This document shows, piece by piece, positions 52,471-63,324 of a stretch of DNA of 64,000 nucleotides. The stretch is from Nelumbo lutea. Lineage: Eukaryota; Streptophyta; Magnoliopsida; Proteales; Nelumbonaceae. Made by a program: the position numbers and the translations under genes. The notes under the pieces were generated by a model. The model searched no databases. It had not been told where the DNA came from and saw nothing but the letters and a program-made list of their open reading frames with translations. The stretch covers positions 4,338,728 through 4,402,727 of the forward strand of contig JAKGHH010000008.1 in assembly GCA_022828595.1 (NCBI GenBank), written 5' to 3'. Every line of letters begins with the position of its first letter. Positions within the stretch are counted from its first letter, which is position 1.

Positions 52471-55314
52471 ACTAGTCTCATATTGATGTAGCTATATAAA
52501 CAAAATTGCAAGGATATGCGGCCTTATAAGTTAGAAGCCTATGGATTAATAAAAGAAAAAGTTCGAACTTAGATGCCTATGTAATAAAATTAGCAGCTGG
52601 ACAACGGACAAATAGGATTTAAGATGCAAAAGCAAATGAGGAATTGACGTTTGGGGAGCTTGGGGCTCCCAGCTCAATGAGAGCTTCCTTACAAAGTGGT
52701 TGTAGCTTGCAAAGTACCCAAAAAACAATGGCCAATTCAAGATTCTCGATCTTGGTTATTAGAGATGGATGTTTTCAAACAAGAAAAGTAAGCAAATAAT
52801 ATAGGGCATGCATGCATTAGCTAATTATAGAGAAAACCATTTTTTTTCATATCAAATCATCACCAACTTGCATTACTTAATCAAGGCAATAAATAATCTT
52901 AAATCTAGACAAGCTTGCTGAGAATGATAGTGTAGTCTTTTGAAAAGGAAAGTATATACCATTATTTGATGGAAATTGTGGAAAGCATTGTTTAGGTATT
53001 ACAAATTTCAAATGTCTTAAATTTTTTAAAAGGTTTTGTTGGTCTTGAGAGTTGAAGCTTTGACCTCTTGCTTTAAAGGAAATAAATTCCTATGAGACAA
53101 TCTCCTTGCCTTACTAGAGTTACACACTACTTAAAGAAACAGCTTTTCCAGCTATTAAGAAGACCAACCTTGTAACTTTGCTTGTGCTTGTACATGTGAG
53201 TGTAGGCCTGCACATGTACATGCACTTGAATGCCAAGTGCGAGCAAGGGCTTGGGCTCAAGCAAGGCTCAAAGTACTGATATTCTTGATAAAATTGCACA
53301 TCAAGAGTTTTGATCAATCAAAACTTTTTTTTTTTTTTAATTTGACAATTTTGTCAGAGGTTTTAATATGATCTCCTTTATTGTTTAAAACCACTGAAAT
53401 AGCCTAACTCTATGTACAAAGTGTATCAGTGACCCTGAAAATCAATACATATCGTACAATCGCACTAATGTGTAGCAATACTTTGAACCTTGGGTGCAAG
53501 GACACTTAAGGCACACTTTGCACTTCACTCATGAATTCATGTGGTGTGTTGGACCAAACTTCAGATGGCATACCATGTAGACTAAAGTGGCATGTCCATG
53601 GTGGTACGCCTCTATGACTCAAATCACATGGTGAGTGGTGTAGTGATATCATGTCACCTCATGGCCATGTGCATTCCATGCAATGCCACCTTCCTGAGTT
53701 GCATGGTCCTTGTTACCTCTCGTGCCCTCGGCTTAAGGTAAATATGTGGGAAACATGGTATGGGCTTCTTGGATTCGGGAGACTTTGTGAGCACAGTTAA
53801 TTGGGCCATGAGCTTCTAGCTTGAAAGCTATTGTGCACTAGTTTCTACTCATGATATAAGTTTCTCACCTCTATATATAGAAGAGTTTGGTGAGAGATGC
53901 TACCAAAATGCTACCATTTTGAAGTGAGATCCGAGTACAAGAGCATGCAATGTTGAGGAAAACAAATCATATATTCATATTCCATGTTGTCTCTACTCTC
54001 CTTCACTTTTCTTTTGAGACTTCCATTGTACATATTATCTCCATCATTCCCTCTAGGACTTTCACCATTAGCGATGTCCTTAGGTTGATTATGGACTGGT
54101 TTTTCTCTTTTGGGATTTCACCTTAAGTGATGATGTCCCTGAGTTGGCTAGCCAAATCACTGGTTTGAATCTCCTAAGACAAAATTCCATTGGTTTGAAC
54201 TCTTAAACATATTTACATTTGATTTGGCATTCCTGTGTAAGATGCGCTTCAGTTTAGGAAACATACAAATTCTACAAGGCAAGGTTAGTTCCAGCTTTGT
54301 TGGGTCACAAGGGTAGCTTAGCCAAATTCCTTGCACCCTAGTGGGAGGCTTCACCCATCTTCAAGAAGCATTCAATCATGCCTTCAAACCAAACTTCTTG
54401 ACATTAAACTAAAAACAACCTTAAAAGTGTTAATTAATTTTTTTTCCCATACCAAATTTTCCTGAAACCCAAAAATAATAAAACAATGACTAAAAAACCT
54501 CCAAAAATAAATAGATAATACTTCCTTAATGGCTGCATGCAAAGTATGCCAACCATGTATAAAATTGCAATCTTTTTTTTCTTCAGTAATTATGTATGAA
54601 ATTCATTACGTACTGTGAAAATCAGGAATAATTAGAAAATAAATTCTGAGGATCTACAAATTGCTTTAAAACATTATTAAGTATTCTACTACTTCTTCTT
54701 CTTCCACTTCTGCTGATGTGGCAATCGCCACTATTATTCACCATGATCCACAATATATTATTATTATCTGGGAATGGAACATCTATTTATAGTTCGTATC
54801 GTACCTACTGGACTTATTTCTCCCTTAGACCTGAAAACAACAAGCCCATGAATACAAAACCTCAAATAAATAAATAGATAGAAACTTCCTTCATGGCTAC
54901 ATGAAAAGCATGTAGATCGTACACAAATCAGTTCAAATGTATATAAACATCAAAAAGACATAGATACATGCAAATGCAATTTTCTGCTTCACTAACGGAG
55001 TATTTTAATTAATTACGTGCTGACGTGAATCATGAATAAATATAAAATGAATGATCACATAAATCGCAAACAATATGAGGAAAAGCTAGGGATCCAGATG
55101 AACAACCAGCAGTCTAAGATTCTGGAAGATTAGTATCAGAAATATAGAATAACAGCTAAATCCCCGCATGAAACGTAGCAACACTAAATCACATATAAAC
55201 AAGGAAACTGAGACCAAAACGAAGAAAATAAGCCGCATGAATTGGCAGATGAATTACGTAAGATAAAGCAGTAAGGTTAAAAATGCATTAACGGAAAAAA
55301 AGGATCGAACTTAC

Positions 55315-55500
55315 CACAAAGCAACAAAAATTAATCGTTGTCGAAGCAACAAAAAAGTTAGGATTTTGGAAAATCGAGGGTTTGGAGGGAAATTAGATTG
55401 TAGACGGAATTTCCGTTTTTCGTTTTCCTTTTCCACTGTGATGCCGATTTGATCGGGGGGAAGAAATTGGGAATGAACAAATGCTTAAATTCTTATTGTA
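55315..55500 (-). promoter_or_regulatory. proposed first (leader) exon of the ADA3-like gene
   Basis: The minus strand is pyrimidine-rich, ATG-poor and ends in a perfect donor TTTGTG|GTAAGT. These are typical plant 5' UTR features. The 5' edge is approximate. No other minus-strand gene lies between it and the ATG at 24018, and the first coding exon requires an upstream partner. Transcript evidence is needed to prove the link. Confidence 0.5.

Positions 55501-55506
<6 letters not shown>

Positions 55507-55544
<38 letters not shown>
55507..55544. repeat. (AG)19 microsatellite, CT tract on the gene strand
   Basis: 38 bp of pure AG on the plus strand, so CT on the gene strand, just upstream of the proposed leader exon. 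CT/GA tracts near transcription starts are common in plant promoters and bind GAGA-binding BPC factors. Confidence 0.95.
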
Positions 55545-55547
<3 letters not shown>

Positions 55548-55803
55548 TGAATAACTCTGCATTTACTACACGAGTCGTGTAGGCTTCCTGATCTAATGGA
55601 CATATAACGAGCCATGTGGAGGGACAACTTCAGCAACCAGTGATTCATTAGCCACGTTTTTGCGCTGTACGTCACACCTTTGAGTAAAAAATAAATAAAT
55701 AATTGCTCCCCAGGCAGCTTTCTAAATTCTAGCCGCGCGATCCGTCTAGCAAACAAGTCAACACTTGAGCCTGTATGGCTGTATGTTAAAACTACGATTG
55801 ACG

Positions 55804-55811
55804 CACGTGTC
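55804..55811. promoter_or_regulatory. G-box/ABRE-like CACGTGTC
   Basis: CACGTG palindrome with ACGTGTC context about 300 bp upstream of the proposed leader exon. bZIP and bHLH factors bind this motif. Function here is inferred only from motif and position. Confidence 0.35.
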
Positions 55812-56130
55812 TACTAAAATAATCTCTGATCTATTTATTTGGTCGGAGCCGGAAACTTGATTAAACCAGAAATGTGTTGGCAGCAGCATGATTCCATATT
55901 CCATTTCGACGGTGAAGATGTCACAGAAGGGAGTTTAATAATTCAATGGCAGGTCCCATGCTATATGGATCATTAGATCTAATATCAATATCGTTCGGAA
56001 AGAGACCCAAATTTATTCGACGGCTGTGCCAGAGATGCCCAATCCCGCATGTGGACCAGGCCATCTGCTGCGACTTGCGACGTCTCAATGAAACGCTGAC
56101 ACGTAAGTGAAGTAAATAAACTCAAAACAT

Positions 56131-56136
56131 CACGTG
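56131..56136. promoter_or_regulatory. second CACGTG G-box
   Basis: A second exact CACGTG about 630 bp upstream of the proposed leader exon. The pair could be chance, but both lie on the promoter side. Confidence 0.3.
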
Positions 56137-56183
56137 TTCTCTTATTTTCATCAATCATCAGTTCAGTGGCCTGCCCATTTGAT

Positions 56184-56285
56184 GATCGGCTTCAATGCTC
56201 ACTAAGAAGTACTGCAACCAAGGTCACGGCATATGATCGGCTTCAATGCTCACTAAGAAGTACTGCAACCAAGGTCACGGCATAT
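56184..56285. repeat. 51-bp perfect tandem duplication
   Basis: The unit starts GATCGGCTTCAATGCTC (56184-56234 and 56235-56285), with a degenerate third start at about 56292. The unit is a multiple of three and lies inside a short open frame, but nothing else suggests coding. Confidence 0.9.
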
Positions 56286-56547
56286 GGTAATGGGCTTCAG
56301 TGCTCACAATACCTTGTTAATACAGTTGGAACAGTTCATTGCAACCTTGTATTGAGAATATATCCTCATGTATATTAAGACAAAGATATTCTTAATGTAC
56401 GACATAAAAAAGTTGTGTGAATGGTATATGGTCTTGTAAGTACTGAAGCCGATCTCCAGCATATAAGATTAGATAATATCATTGACTGCCATTAAAGGTG
56501 AGGGTTTAACTTATTTGGTTCTGCTGGTTTGAACAAACTAATGCCAA

Positions 56548-56611
56548 TTTGGGAGGGTCGAAGTGCTGCAATTAGTTCCGGTTTGGGAGGGTTGAAGTGC
56601 AGCAATTAGGG
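56548..56611. repeat. degenerate ~35-bp tandem duplication
   Basis: TTTGGGAGGGTCGAAGTGC and TTTGGGAGGGTTGAAGTGC occur about 35 bp apart, each followed by GCAATTAG. Confidence 0.75.
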
Positions 56612-56927
56612 GTGCAATCGAGTTAAGCTGAGCCGAATTTTTATATGTTTTGATTTGGTTTGACTAAAATACTATTAAGCTCGAATTTGATTTTGAATTT
56701 GATGAGCTTAAGTTTGGCTCAAAAGCTCTAAAAATGAAAACATTTTTATATTTTATAGATATATACTATATTTGAGCTAGGCTCATGAGCTTTTTGAGCT
56801 GAACATTTTATTAATTAAGCTCATATTAGAATAACTAATTGATCTTACTTCAAGATTCAAACTCGATTAAAATCAAACTTAAACTAAGCCTAATTGAACT
56901 CGAACCAAGCTATAATTGCAACCTAGT
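56608..56927. mobile_element. hAT-like MITE candidate
   Basis: The start TAGGGGTGCAAT and end ATTGCAACCTA are inverted copies of each other. The flanking octamers (GCAGCAAT, GTTGCAAC) only partly agree, so the TSD is decayed or the call is wrong. Confidence 0.4.
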
Positions 56928-56929
56928 TG

Positions 56930-59130
56930 CAACTTTTGCCTTTGTGAGGTGCTCCCCATACAAATAACCTATAAACTAGAGAACACAAATCAGCTATTGG
57001 TCGGTAGTTTGAAACTTAGAATGACCTTAAGTTTTAAATCTCTTACGGCTTATTTAAAACACCTCAAAGCAGCTGAACCAGTTTAGCTGAATCTCCAATC
57101 CAGCCTTCTGCTCGCCAAAGGGGCCAACCTCTACTAGAAGAGGTTTGTTTAGAGAGCTGGATGTGGCTTTACAATGACCAAAGTTTGACTCTTCATCCCA
57201 TTCAGTAGCATGATATTACGAGGATGTGTATATTTTCAAGTAATATGTTTGGCATCACTTCAATCAATTATTTTGATTCTTACGATCCTCTGGATGAGTT
57301 GTTTAATCGTTTTATTTATCAAAATCTCATTCAATTCTATATAGAAAAAATGGGCATGCAGTGTGTTTCTCACAAGTGATTTTTTTTTCTAAGTATGAGG
57401 ATTCTTGGAATCCCAATTCTCGTTATGTTCCATATGATAAGATGTGTATTATCATAATTTCACATGAAATTAAAACATTCACAGAAAAAAAAAAGGCCAA
57501 ACCCCTATCATTTGAATGTCTCTCTTCTACTATTCCCCTTCAATGGCTCAAAACCAATTTTTGTCATCTCCTTGGGCAATCATTCAACTTGCCACCACCA
57601 AGATTTGGAATTGGGATCTGCTCCTTACCCAGGGCATCTCACACTGACCTCACATTCACATCTCACCATGCATTGGGAACATCTCCCATACTTATATATA
57701 TATGTTATTATTCACAGTGGGATGTGCCTGTGTGGTCTGTGTGAGGCGCCCTGTGTGAGGAGCAGATCCGGTCTCCAAGTTCTGGGCCTTCTGGCCAACT
57801 GCACTCAATTTTCCATTTTAATAGTATCAGTTTTAGCTTCTCCCGCACTCCTAGCACCAAGCTCCGTACCAATAATATTGCTTCTAAGGATGAGAAACAA
57901 TATGGTGAATTTTTTGCATCAATCGCTTCCAACTTGTCTAGTTTTGGCTGTACAATGCATATCTAATAATGGATATGTAGAGTCAGTTTTGATCCCTGAG
58001 CCTTTGCCTTTTACAGTTTTATCGTGTTCATTTTTGTTTTATGGAACCCTAATTTTATTTAGTAGTCCCTTTGTAGTTAAAAAAAATCATTTTAATACTT
58101 TTTTTTTCTGTTTAATTGATCATCAGTTGAAGTGGAATTATAACTTTGTTTTGTATGTGATGAATATTTCCAAATGCTATGGATAATGATTCAAGTGCTT
58201 TGTCTATAGATGCTCTGTTTGCTACTACCTTGTTACTCTCCAATCACAGTTTGTCTTCAAAAGTTCATTTATCACTCAACTTTCAACTCCATACTAACCC
58301 ATTTACAGGTTTACATGAAAGGGAGGTGATGATGGTGATGATCCTATGTTTAAGAGATCATTGGGATAGTAAATTGTTTACATAAATTGTCTTCTATGGT
58401 GTATTACTTGAACTACTTACCAGTTGCCTTGGATCCTACCAATTGAAAGTGTTGATGTTGATGGGTGAAGAAGTTTGGAGCTTTGGATAAGAGCAAGCCC
58501 CAGAGTTTATTCTTATAAAAGAAAAAAGGAAAAAAAAAAACCTAAAGAAGTTTATTCATTGTTTGTTAGGCTATTAGAGAATTAATCAAAAAAAAAATCA
58601 TGCAAAACGGCATTCTAATTATGAGAAATAAGAAGCAAAGCTTTATGCCAAACACCTATATAGTTACTTTTTAAAACCAAAAAAATCTGGAATTCATTAT
58701 TTTCTAGAAAGTGATGCCAAATGGGGCCTCTGGTTAAAATAACGTGTTGTCAATAATCTAGACTTATGACTTTTCATAGCTTAAGGGTGTAATTTAGGCA
58801 CTTGGTGGTGGATGCGAGGATCTTGGCTGACTCACATGGTCTTATCCTTTTTAAAAGGTATCCGTAGACCGTTAAATAAATTTGTTCATACGCTAGCTGC
58901 TTGGAGTCTTAGTCTACAGATAATACTCTCACTTCATTAGTAGCAAAAAAAAAATAAATAAATAAATAAAACTTGGAAAGCTGGATTAACCCATTCTACA
59001 ATTTTTATATGGGATGGGCTAGATTTTTCATCCTCAGGTTAGGTTTGAGCCCAAAATCAGTAGTTTTTATTTGGATCAGGCTGAATTATACCCCTTAGGT
59101 GGTCCAACTCCGATGTAACTTTACACATAT
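56930..59130. other. upstream flank, no supported gene
   Basis: Open frames of 127 aa (57361) and 240 aa (57464-58186) have hydrophobic low-complexity translations, no domain, no family resemblance and no splice or codon signature. The rest is AT-rich with homopolymer runs (58085, 58525, 58590). Confidence 0.5.
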
Positions 59131-59131
59131 A

Positions 59132-59491
59132 GGCTCCATTTGTTTTCACTTACCTAGGTAATCATATTTATTTGGACAAGTGTTTCCGAGGTTTTACTTG
59201 CCCCATGTAAGTGAGGTTTCCAACTTCTTGTACAAATACACCTTCCATGTAAAGAGAGAGGTTCCAACGTTATCTAGGTAAAGAGGGAGGTGGGAAAAAG
59301 AGTATGTTAGTCATGCCGATAAGTTACTTACCCACCTCCCATGAAAGTATTGGGGACCTAGGTAATTGATACTCTTTAGTGTCTTGACTTACTATGGGAC
59401 CCAATATAGCAATATACAAAATGCAGGGATTGTGGTAAATTGCCCATTTGATTAACTTAGCCTTTGCTAATATCGACGAACAAACGGGGCC
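59132..59491. mobile_element. MITE candidate (Tourist-like)
   Basis: The ends GGCTCCATTTGTTT and GAACAAACGGGGCC are near-perfect inverted repeats. ATA directly flanks both ends (59129-59131, 59492-59494), so a 3-bp TSD as in PIF/Harbinger elements is possible. It is 360 bp and non-coding. Confidence 0.5.
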
Positions 59492-59494
59492 ATA

Positions 59495-60560
59495 TAATTA
59501 TATGTATAGATACATATATGCATACATAAATATATATAGCACAATATCTACTCAATTTGAGGATTTGGATAAGCATTCTTATTATGCTTAAAAATAAAGG
59601 AAAAAAATCCAAAAAGGTGGATTATAAAAGGTAAAACATATAAAACAGGGCCTAAAGTTAAAATAATGTATTGTAAATTCTAAACCGTACCCACCTCTCA
59701 ACCTATACTTATCCCAAAATCCATAACAGGTTGGATTAACCCTCTTTTCGGACCTTACCCTTCCCGCATTCAAGGGTAAGGCAGGTTGTGTTTAGAACTT
59801 ACACCTAATTTCTTATTATTTTTTGTTATACATAAGCAATAAATAAATAAAATAATATTAACAATAAAAATTCTAATTATTTGATTTATACATGTAAAAA
59901 AACACATAAAATATAAATTATCCTTACCATAAAATTCAAAATAGTATTAAATTCCATAGCTAATACATAAAAGTTCATATGTTTTTCAACAATATACAGG
60001 TCAAAGTGGGTCATGTTTATCCTAACATCATGCCCTATTTGTACCTGAACGGGTTGTAGAATCCCGGAACCAATTCTCATCCCAAAATCCATCTTTCAAA
60101 CAAAAAAACCACCCCATTGAGGCGGGTAGGGAAAATACCCTCCAGGTAGGAGTGACTATGAAAAACTGAAAATTGAACCAAATTGATAAGATCGAACAAA
60201 AAAATTTCAGTTAATTGAATCGATTAGTTTAGCATTTTCAAAGAACTAAAGATACCAGTTTAGTTTCAGTTAACCAATATAAAAAAAACGGTAGTTAACT
60301 GAACTGACTAGCATATATATTAAATGTATTTATATAAATTATATATATTAAATATATCCATGTAAATTATATATATTTATATATTTTACATTGATTTATA
60401 ATATTATACAAATAAAAAACTGAAAAACCAATGAACCAAATTGATCAACTGATTTATGGATCGGCTTCGATTCAATTTCAATCACCAAATTTCGAAAACT
60501 AGTACTACCGATTAGGTTTGGAAATTACCGTACCACTGGATAGGGTAGAAATTACCATCC
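59495..60560. other. AT-rich flank, no supported gene
   Basis: Highly AT-rich sequence with ATATAT runs (60315-60380). Pieces at about 60145-60520 repeat AACCAAATTGAT-like words in opposite orientations and may be an old MITE, but no ends are clear. Confidence 0.5.
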
Positions 60561-60562
60561 TA

Positions 60563-60695
60563 TCTAAACTTTGGATGAAATGTCCAAGACAAGCGAAACA
60601 ATTCATTAATTGAGTATTTATATATACAGAACACCACCTATGCCACTTGTGTTTACAAGGTAACTAACTACATAAATCTTTCGACATGTGTAATA
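60563..60695 (-). repeat. copia E 3' LTR
   Basis: 133 bp, TCTAAACTTTGGATGAAAT to GTGTAATA on the plus strand. It shares most bases with 63191-63324. Confidence 0.85.
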
Positions 60696-60750
60696 CTCTC
60701 CTTCAAGTTGGAGCAGGAGGTGTAACAATGCCCAACTTGGGTAGAAGGGA

Positions 60751-61400
60751 CTAAAAGTGATCCCGTCCAAGAGCTTTAGTGAAAATGTTTGCAGGTTGTA
60801 GTTTAGAAGAAAGATGGGCAGTGTTAATGGTGTTGGGCTGCAGATGCTCCTGAATGAAATGACAGTGAAGCTCATTGTGCTTTATGCGCTCGTAAAACAC
60901 CGGATTGGCAGCAATGTGGAGAGCTGCTTTATTGTCACAAAATAGACGCATAGGTTGAGGGTGAGTTAATACCAAATCTGAGAAAAAAAGTTTAAGCCGG
61001 AGGAGTTCATAGGTGGCTGCAGCCATGGAGCGACACTCTGCCTCTGCGGAAGATCGCGCCACGGTGGTTTGCTTTTCGGTTTTCCATGATAATGGAGAAG
61101 CACCAAGAGTCACAAAGTAGATTTGTGAGTGGTTGTGCACCCAGCCCAATTAAAGTCACTGTAAGCTCGTATTGAAAGATCACTCGCTGTAGGCAGAAGA
61201 ATCCCATGATCTAGTGAAGATTTCAAGTAACGCAATACATGCATTGCAACATCAAGATGTTCTTGCCGTGGATCATCATGAAGAAATTGGCTGAGAACAT
61301 GAACTAAATATGTAATCTCGGGGCGAGTGATCGTGAGGCAACATGTGAAGCAAATGATGGCTGAATGGGTTGGAAGTAATAGAGCCTATCACGCATAGTG
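60751..61400 (-). pseudogene. copia E RT end and RNase H
   Basis: The minus strand encodes SWKTEKQTTVARSSAEAECR, LFCDNKAALHIAANPVFYER, the TKHIExDCHF motif decayed to IKHNELHCHFI, and LQPANIFTKALGRDHF. Upstream pieces (about 61200-61380) resemble the end of the RT domain, with stops. Confidence 0.85.
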
Positions 61401-61599
61401 CCCGATCCAATCAGGATGTTGGAGGTCAGGTCTTGCAGTACACAAAAGGATGGAAAGAAATGCACAACACAATTTAAGGCAGCAATAAGTTTGCTGATGG
61501 AAAGAATATTGCATTTAAAACTAGGAACAAGGAGAACATCCCGTAGCAGGACATTTGGTGTGAGAGGTATATGACCGGTGAACTGGACAGGTATTAAAT

Positions 61600-62552
61600 T
61601 TCTATTTGGTAATTGGACAAACTTAAAATGCTAAATCAGTGGGTGCCATGTGATCTAAGGCACCGCTATCAAGAATCCAAACATTAGAGTTCATAATCCA
61701 AATGGTGGTTGGAGGCCTTACCAGCAAAATTAGCCACATTAGATGTTTGTTTGTCAACATTGAGCGAGGAAAGCAATTGCTGATACTGCTTAGTTGTTAA
61801 TCCAGCTATAGGAGATGAATTGTCGACAACAGCAGCAAGAAAAAGTGAAGACGATGGTGATTTGAAGCCTACTGCAGAATTTGAACCATTAACAGAGGAC
61901 TTAGCACCGGATTCCCTTTGTATCCCATGACGGTGGATACCCAACCAGTTCGTAACATCCATCTTTAGTGTGACCAGTCTTGTTACAGTGAGAGCAATGA
62001 CATCGGAATCGATCTTTGGAGTCTTTAGAATTCTTGGAATTTCCTTTGGAAGAACCAGTGGCTACTTGAAGTGCAGCTGCTTCAATAGCTGGTGCATGAT
62101 GACTGGCAACGAGCTGATGCTTCTCTTCTTGCAGGATCAAGGCATAAATCGTGGCCACACTTGGTAAGGGATCCATTCCAAGGATGTTAGAACGGAACAC
62201 TCTTGGTGCGTTGCCTTGAGAAAAATGTTCCTCTAGGTCTCGCCAAATTTCTTGCGCTGTGTTAATGTAAGCTATATTGTCGTGCATATCACGAGCCAGA
62301 GCATTGAATATCCATGATATATACCATGGAATTACATTTTTTCCATGCAAGCAGCTCTGAAACCTTGGATTGATTAGGTTTGACGGTTGTTCCATCAACG
62401 AATCCCATCTTGTTCTTTGCACAAAAAACATTGATCATTGCTCTCCTCTGATAATTGTCACCATTCATCAAACAAGAAATCAAGACAGTTCGTGCAGTCT
62501 TTCGGCTGGTATTTCCTTCGGTGAAGTTATCAGTATTTCCTTCGGTGGACAT
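61600..62552 (-). pseudogene. copia E gag and protease start
   Basis: Gag begins near 62552 (MSTEGNTDNFTEGNTSRKTA). It includes AYINTAQEIWRDLEEHFSQG, the zinc knuckle CSHCNKTGHTKDGC followed by YELVGYP (about 61950-62000), and after a shift LTTKQYQQLLSSLN. The protease start resembles LDSGALDHMAP (about 61630-61670). Frameshifts occur near 62300 and 61930. Confidence 0.8.
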
Positions 62553-63190
62553 GATGAGCTGGTCAAGAGCGGATAACTAATTGTTGCTGGTAAAGAGAAA
62601 TAGAGCACTGATATGAAGAAATAGGGTGCAAGACTGAAGTAGAAATCAAAAGAATCTGAAAGAAAAATTTGGGGGTGTTTGGCGTGTCTTTTCGTGCAGT
62701 CTTTCGGCTGTTTATAAGTCAATTAGATTGAAATTCGGTCTATTTTCGTTTGGTGTGCAGAAGATTTAGCCATTAAAAGACGTGAAAAAGCTATTTTAGA
62801 CTGATATTGGAAAGTTTTAAATAGAGTTTTTCATATCTTTTGCGTTTTATATTCGTACAAGAAAACACAAAAAGACATGTATCTGCCAAACTGTCTTTGA
62901 ATTGCCCAGATCTTATATCAAAAACTTAATGCGTTTTTTACTGTCAAAACTACAAAAAAGATTTTTTCAAAAAGACTTGCCAAATAAACCCTTGCATTGT
63001 CATTTTTTAGATCCTAAGGCGGATCAAGAAAAAGCACTAGAATGATAAACTGAAGACGAGTTGTTTCTCAGATCAATCTACTGATTAGATCCGAGAGCAC
63101 GAGCAACCGAACTGACTTACCGAAAAAACAAGACTGTCGGGAAAGCAAAAAGGGATGTTAAAGGAGCTAACACCTGCTGCTCTAATACCA

Positions 63191-63324
63191 TCTAAGCTTT
63201 GAATGAAATGCACAACGCAAGCGAAACAATTCATTAAATGTGCATTTATAGATACCGAACACCGAGTATGCCACTTGTGTTTTAAAAGGTAACTAACTAC
63301 ATTAATATTTTGACACGTGTAATA
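63191..63324 (-). repeat. copia E 5' LTR
   Basis: 134 bp adjoining the primer-site complement GCTCTAATACCA, which differs from the usual GCTCTGATACCA by one base. Confidence 0.85.

Larger units (their letters stand above)
24041..55314. other. proposed ~31-kb leader intron of the ADA3-like gene
   Basis: It is bounded by donor TTTGTG|GTAAGT (55314) and acceptor GTAACTCAG (24041), both on the minus strand. Everything identifiable between them is transposon-derived: LINEs, a hAT-like element and four copia elements, on both strands. 52500-55300 shows nothing recognisable beyond poly(T) (53325-53339) and AT-rich sequence, and likewise 24041-24860, 27210-27900 and 45790-46078. Confidence 0.55.
60563..63324 (-). 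mobile_element. copia E: short-LTR, core-deleted Ty1/copia element
   Basis: The LTRs are very short, 133 and 134 bp (60563-60695, 63191-63324). The minus-strand primer site TGGTATTAGAGC (complement at 63179-63190) abuts the 5' LTR, and a GAAGGAGAG polypurine tract adjoins the 3' LTR. Flanks TCCTA and TCTTA agree at 4 of 5 bases. Gag and a protease start are present, then the frame jumps to the end of RT and RNase H. Integrase and the RT core are missing. Different family from copia A-D. Confidence 0.85.

Noticed and set aside
57464..58186. 240-aa open frame upstream of the gene
   Set aside because: The translation is hydrophobic and low in complexity with no domain or family match, and an overlapping 127-aa frame exists. 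It is likely a chance frame in AT-rich DNA.
60145..60520. inverted-repeat MITE
   Set aside because: Repeated AACCAAATTGAT-type words occur in both orientations, but no terminal repeats or TSD could be fixed.
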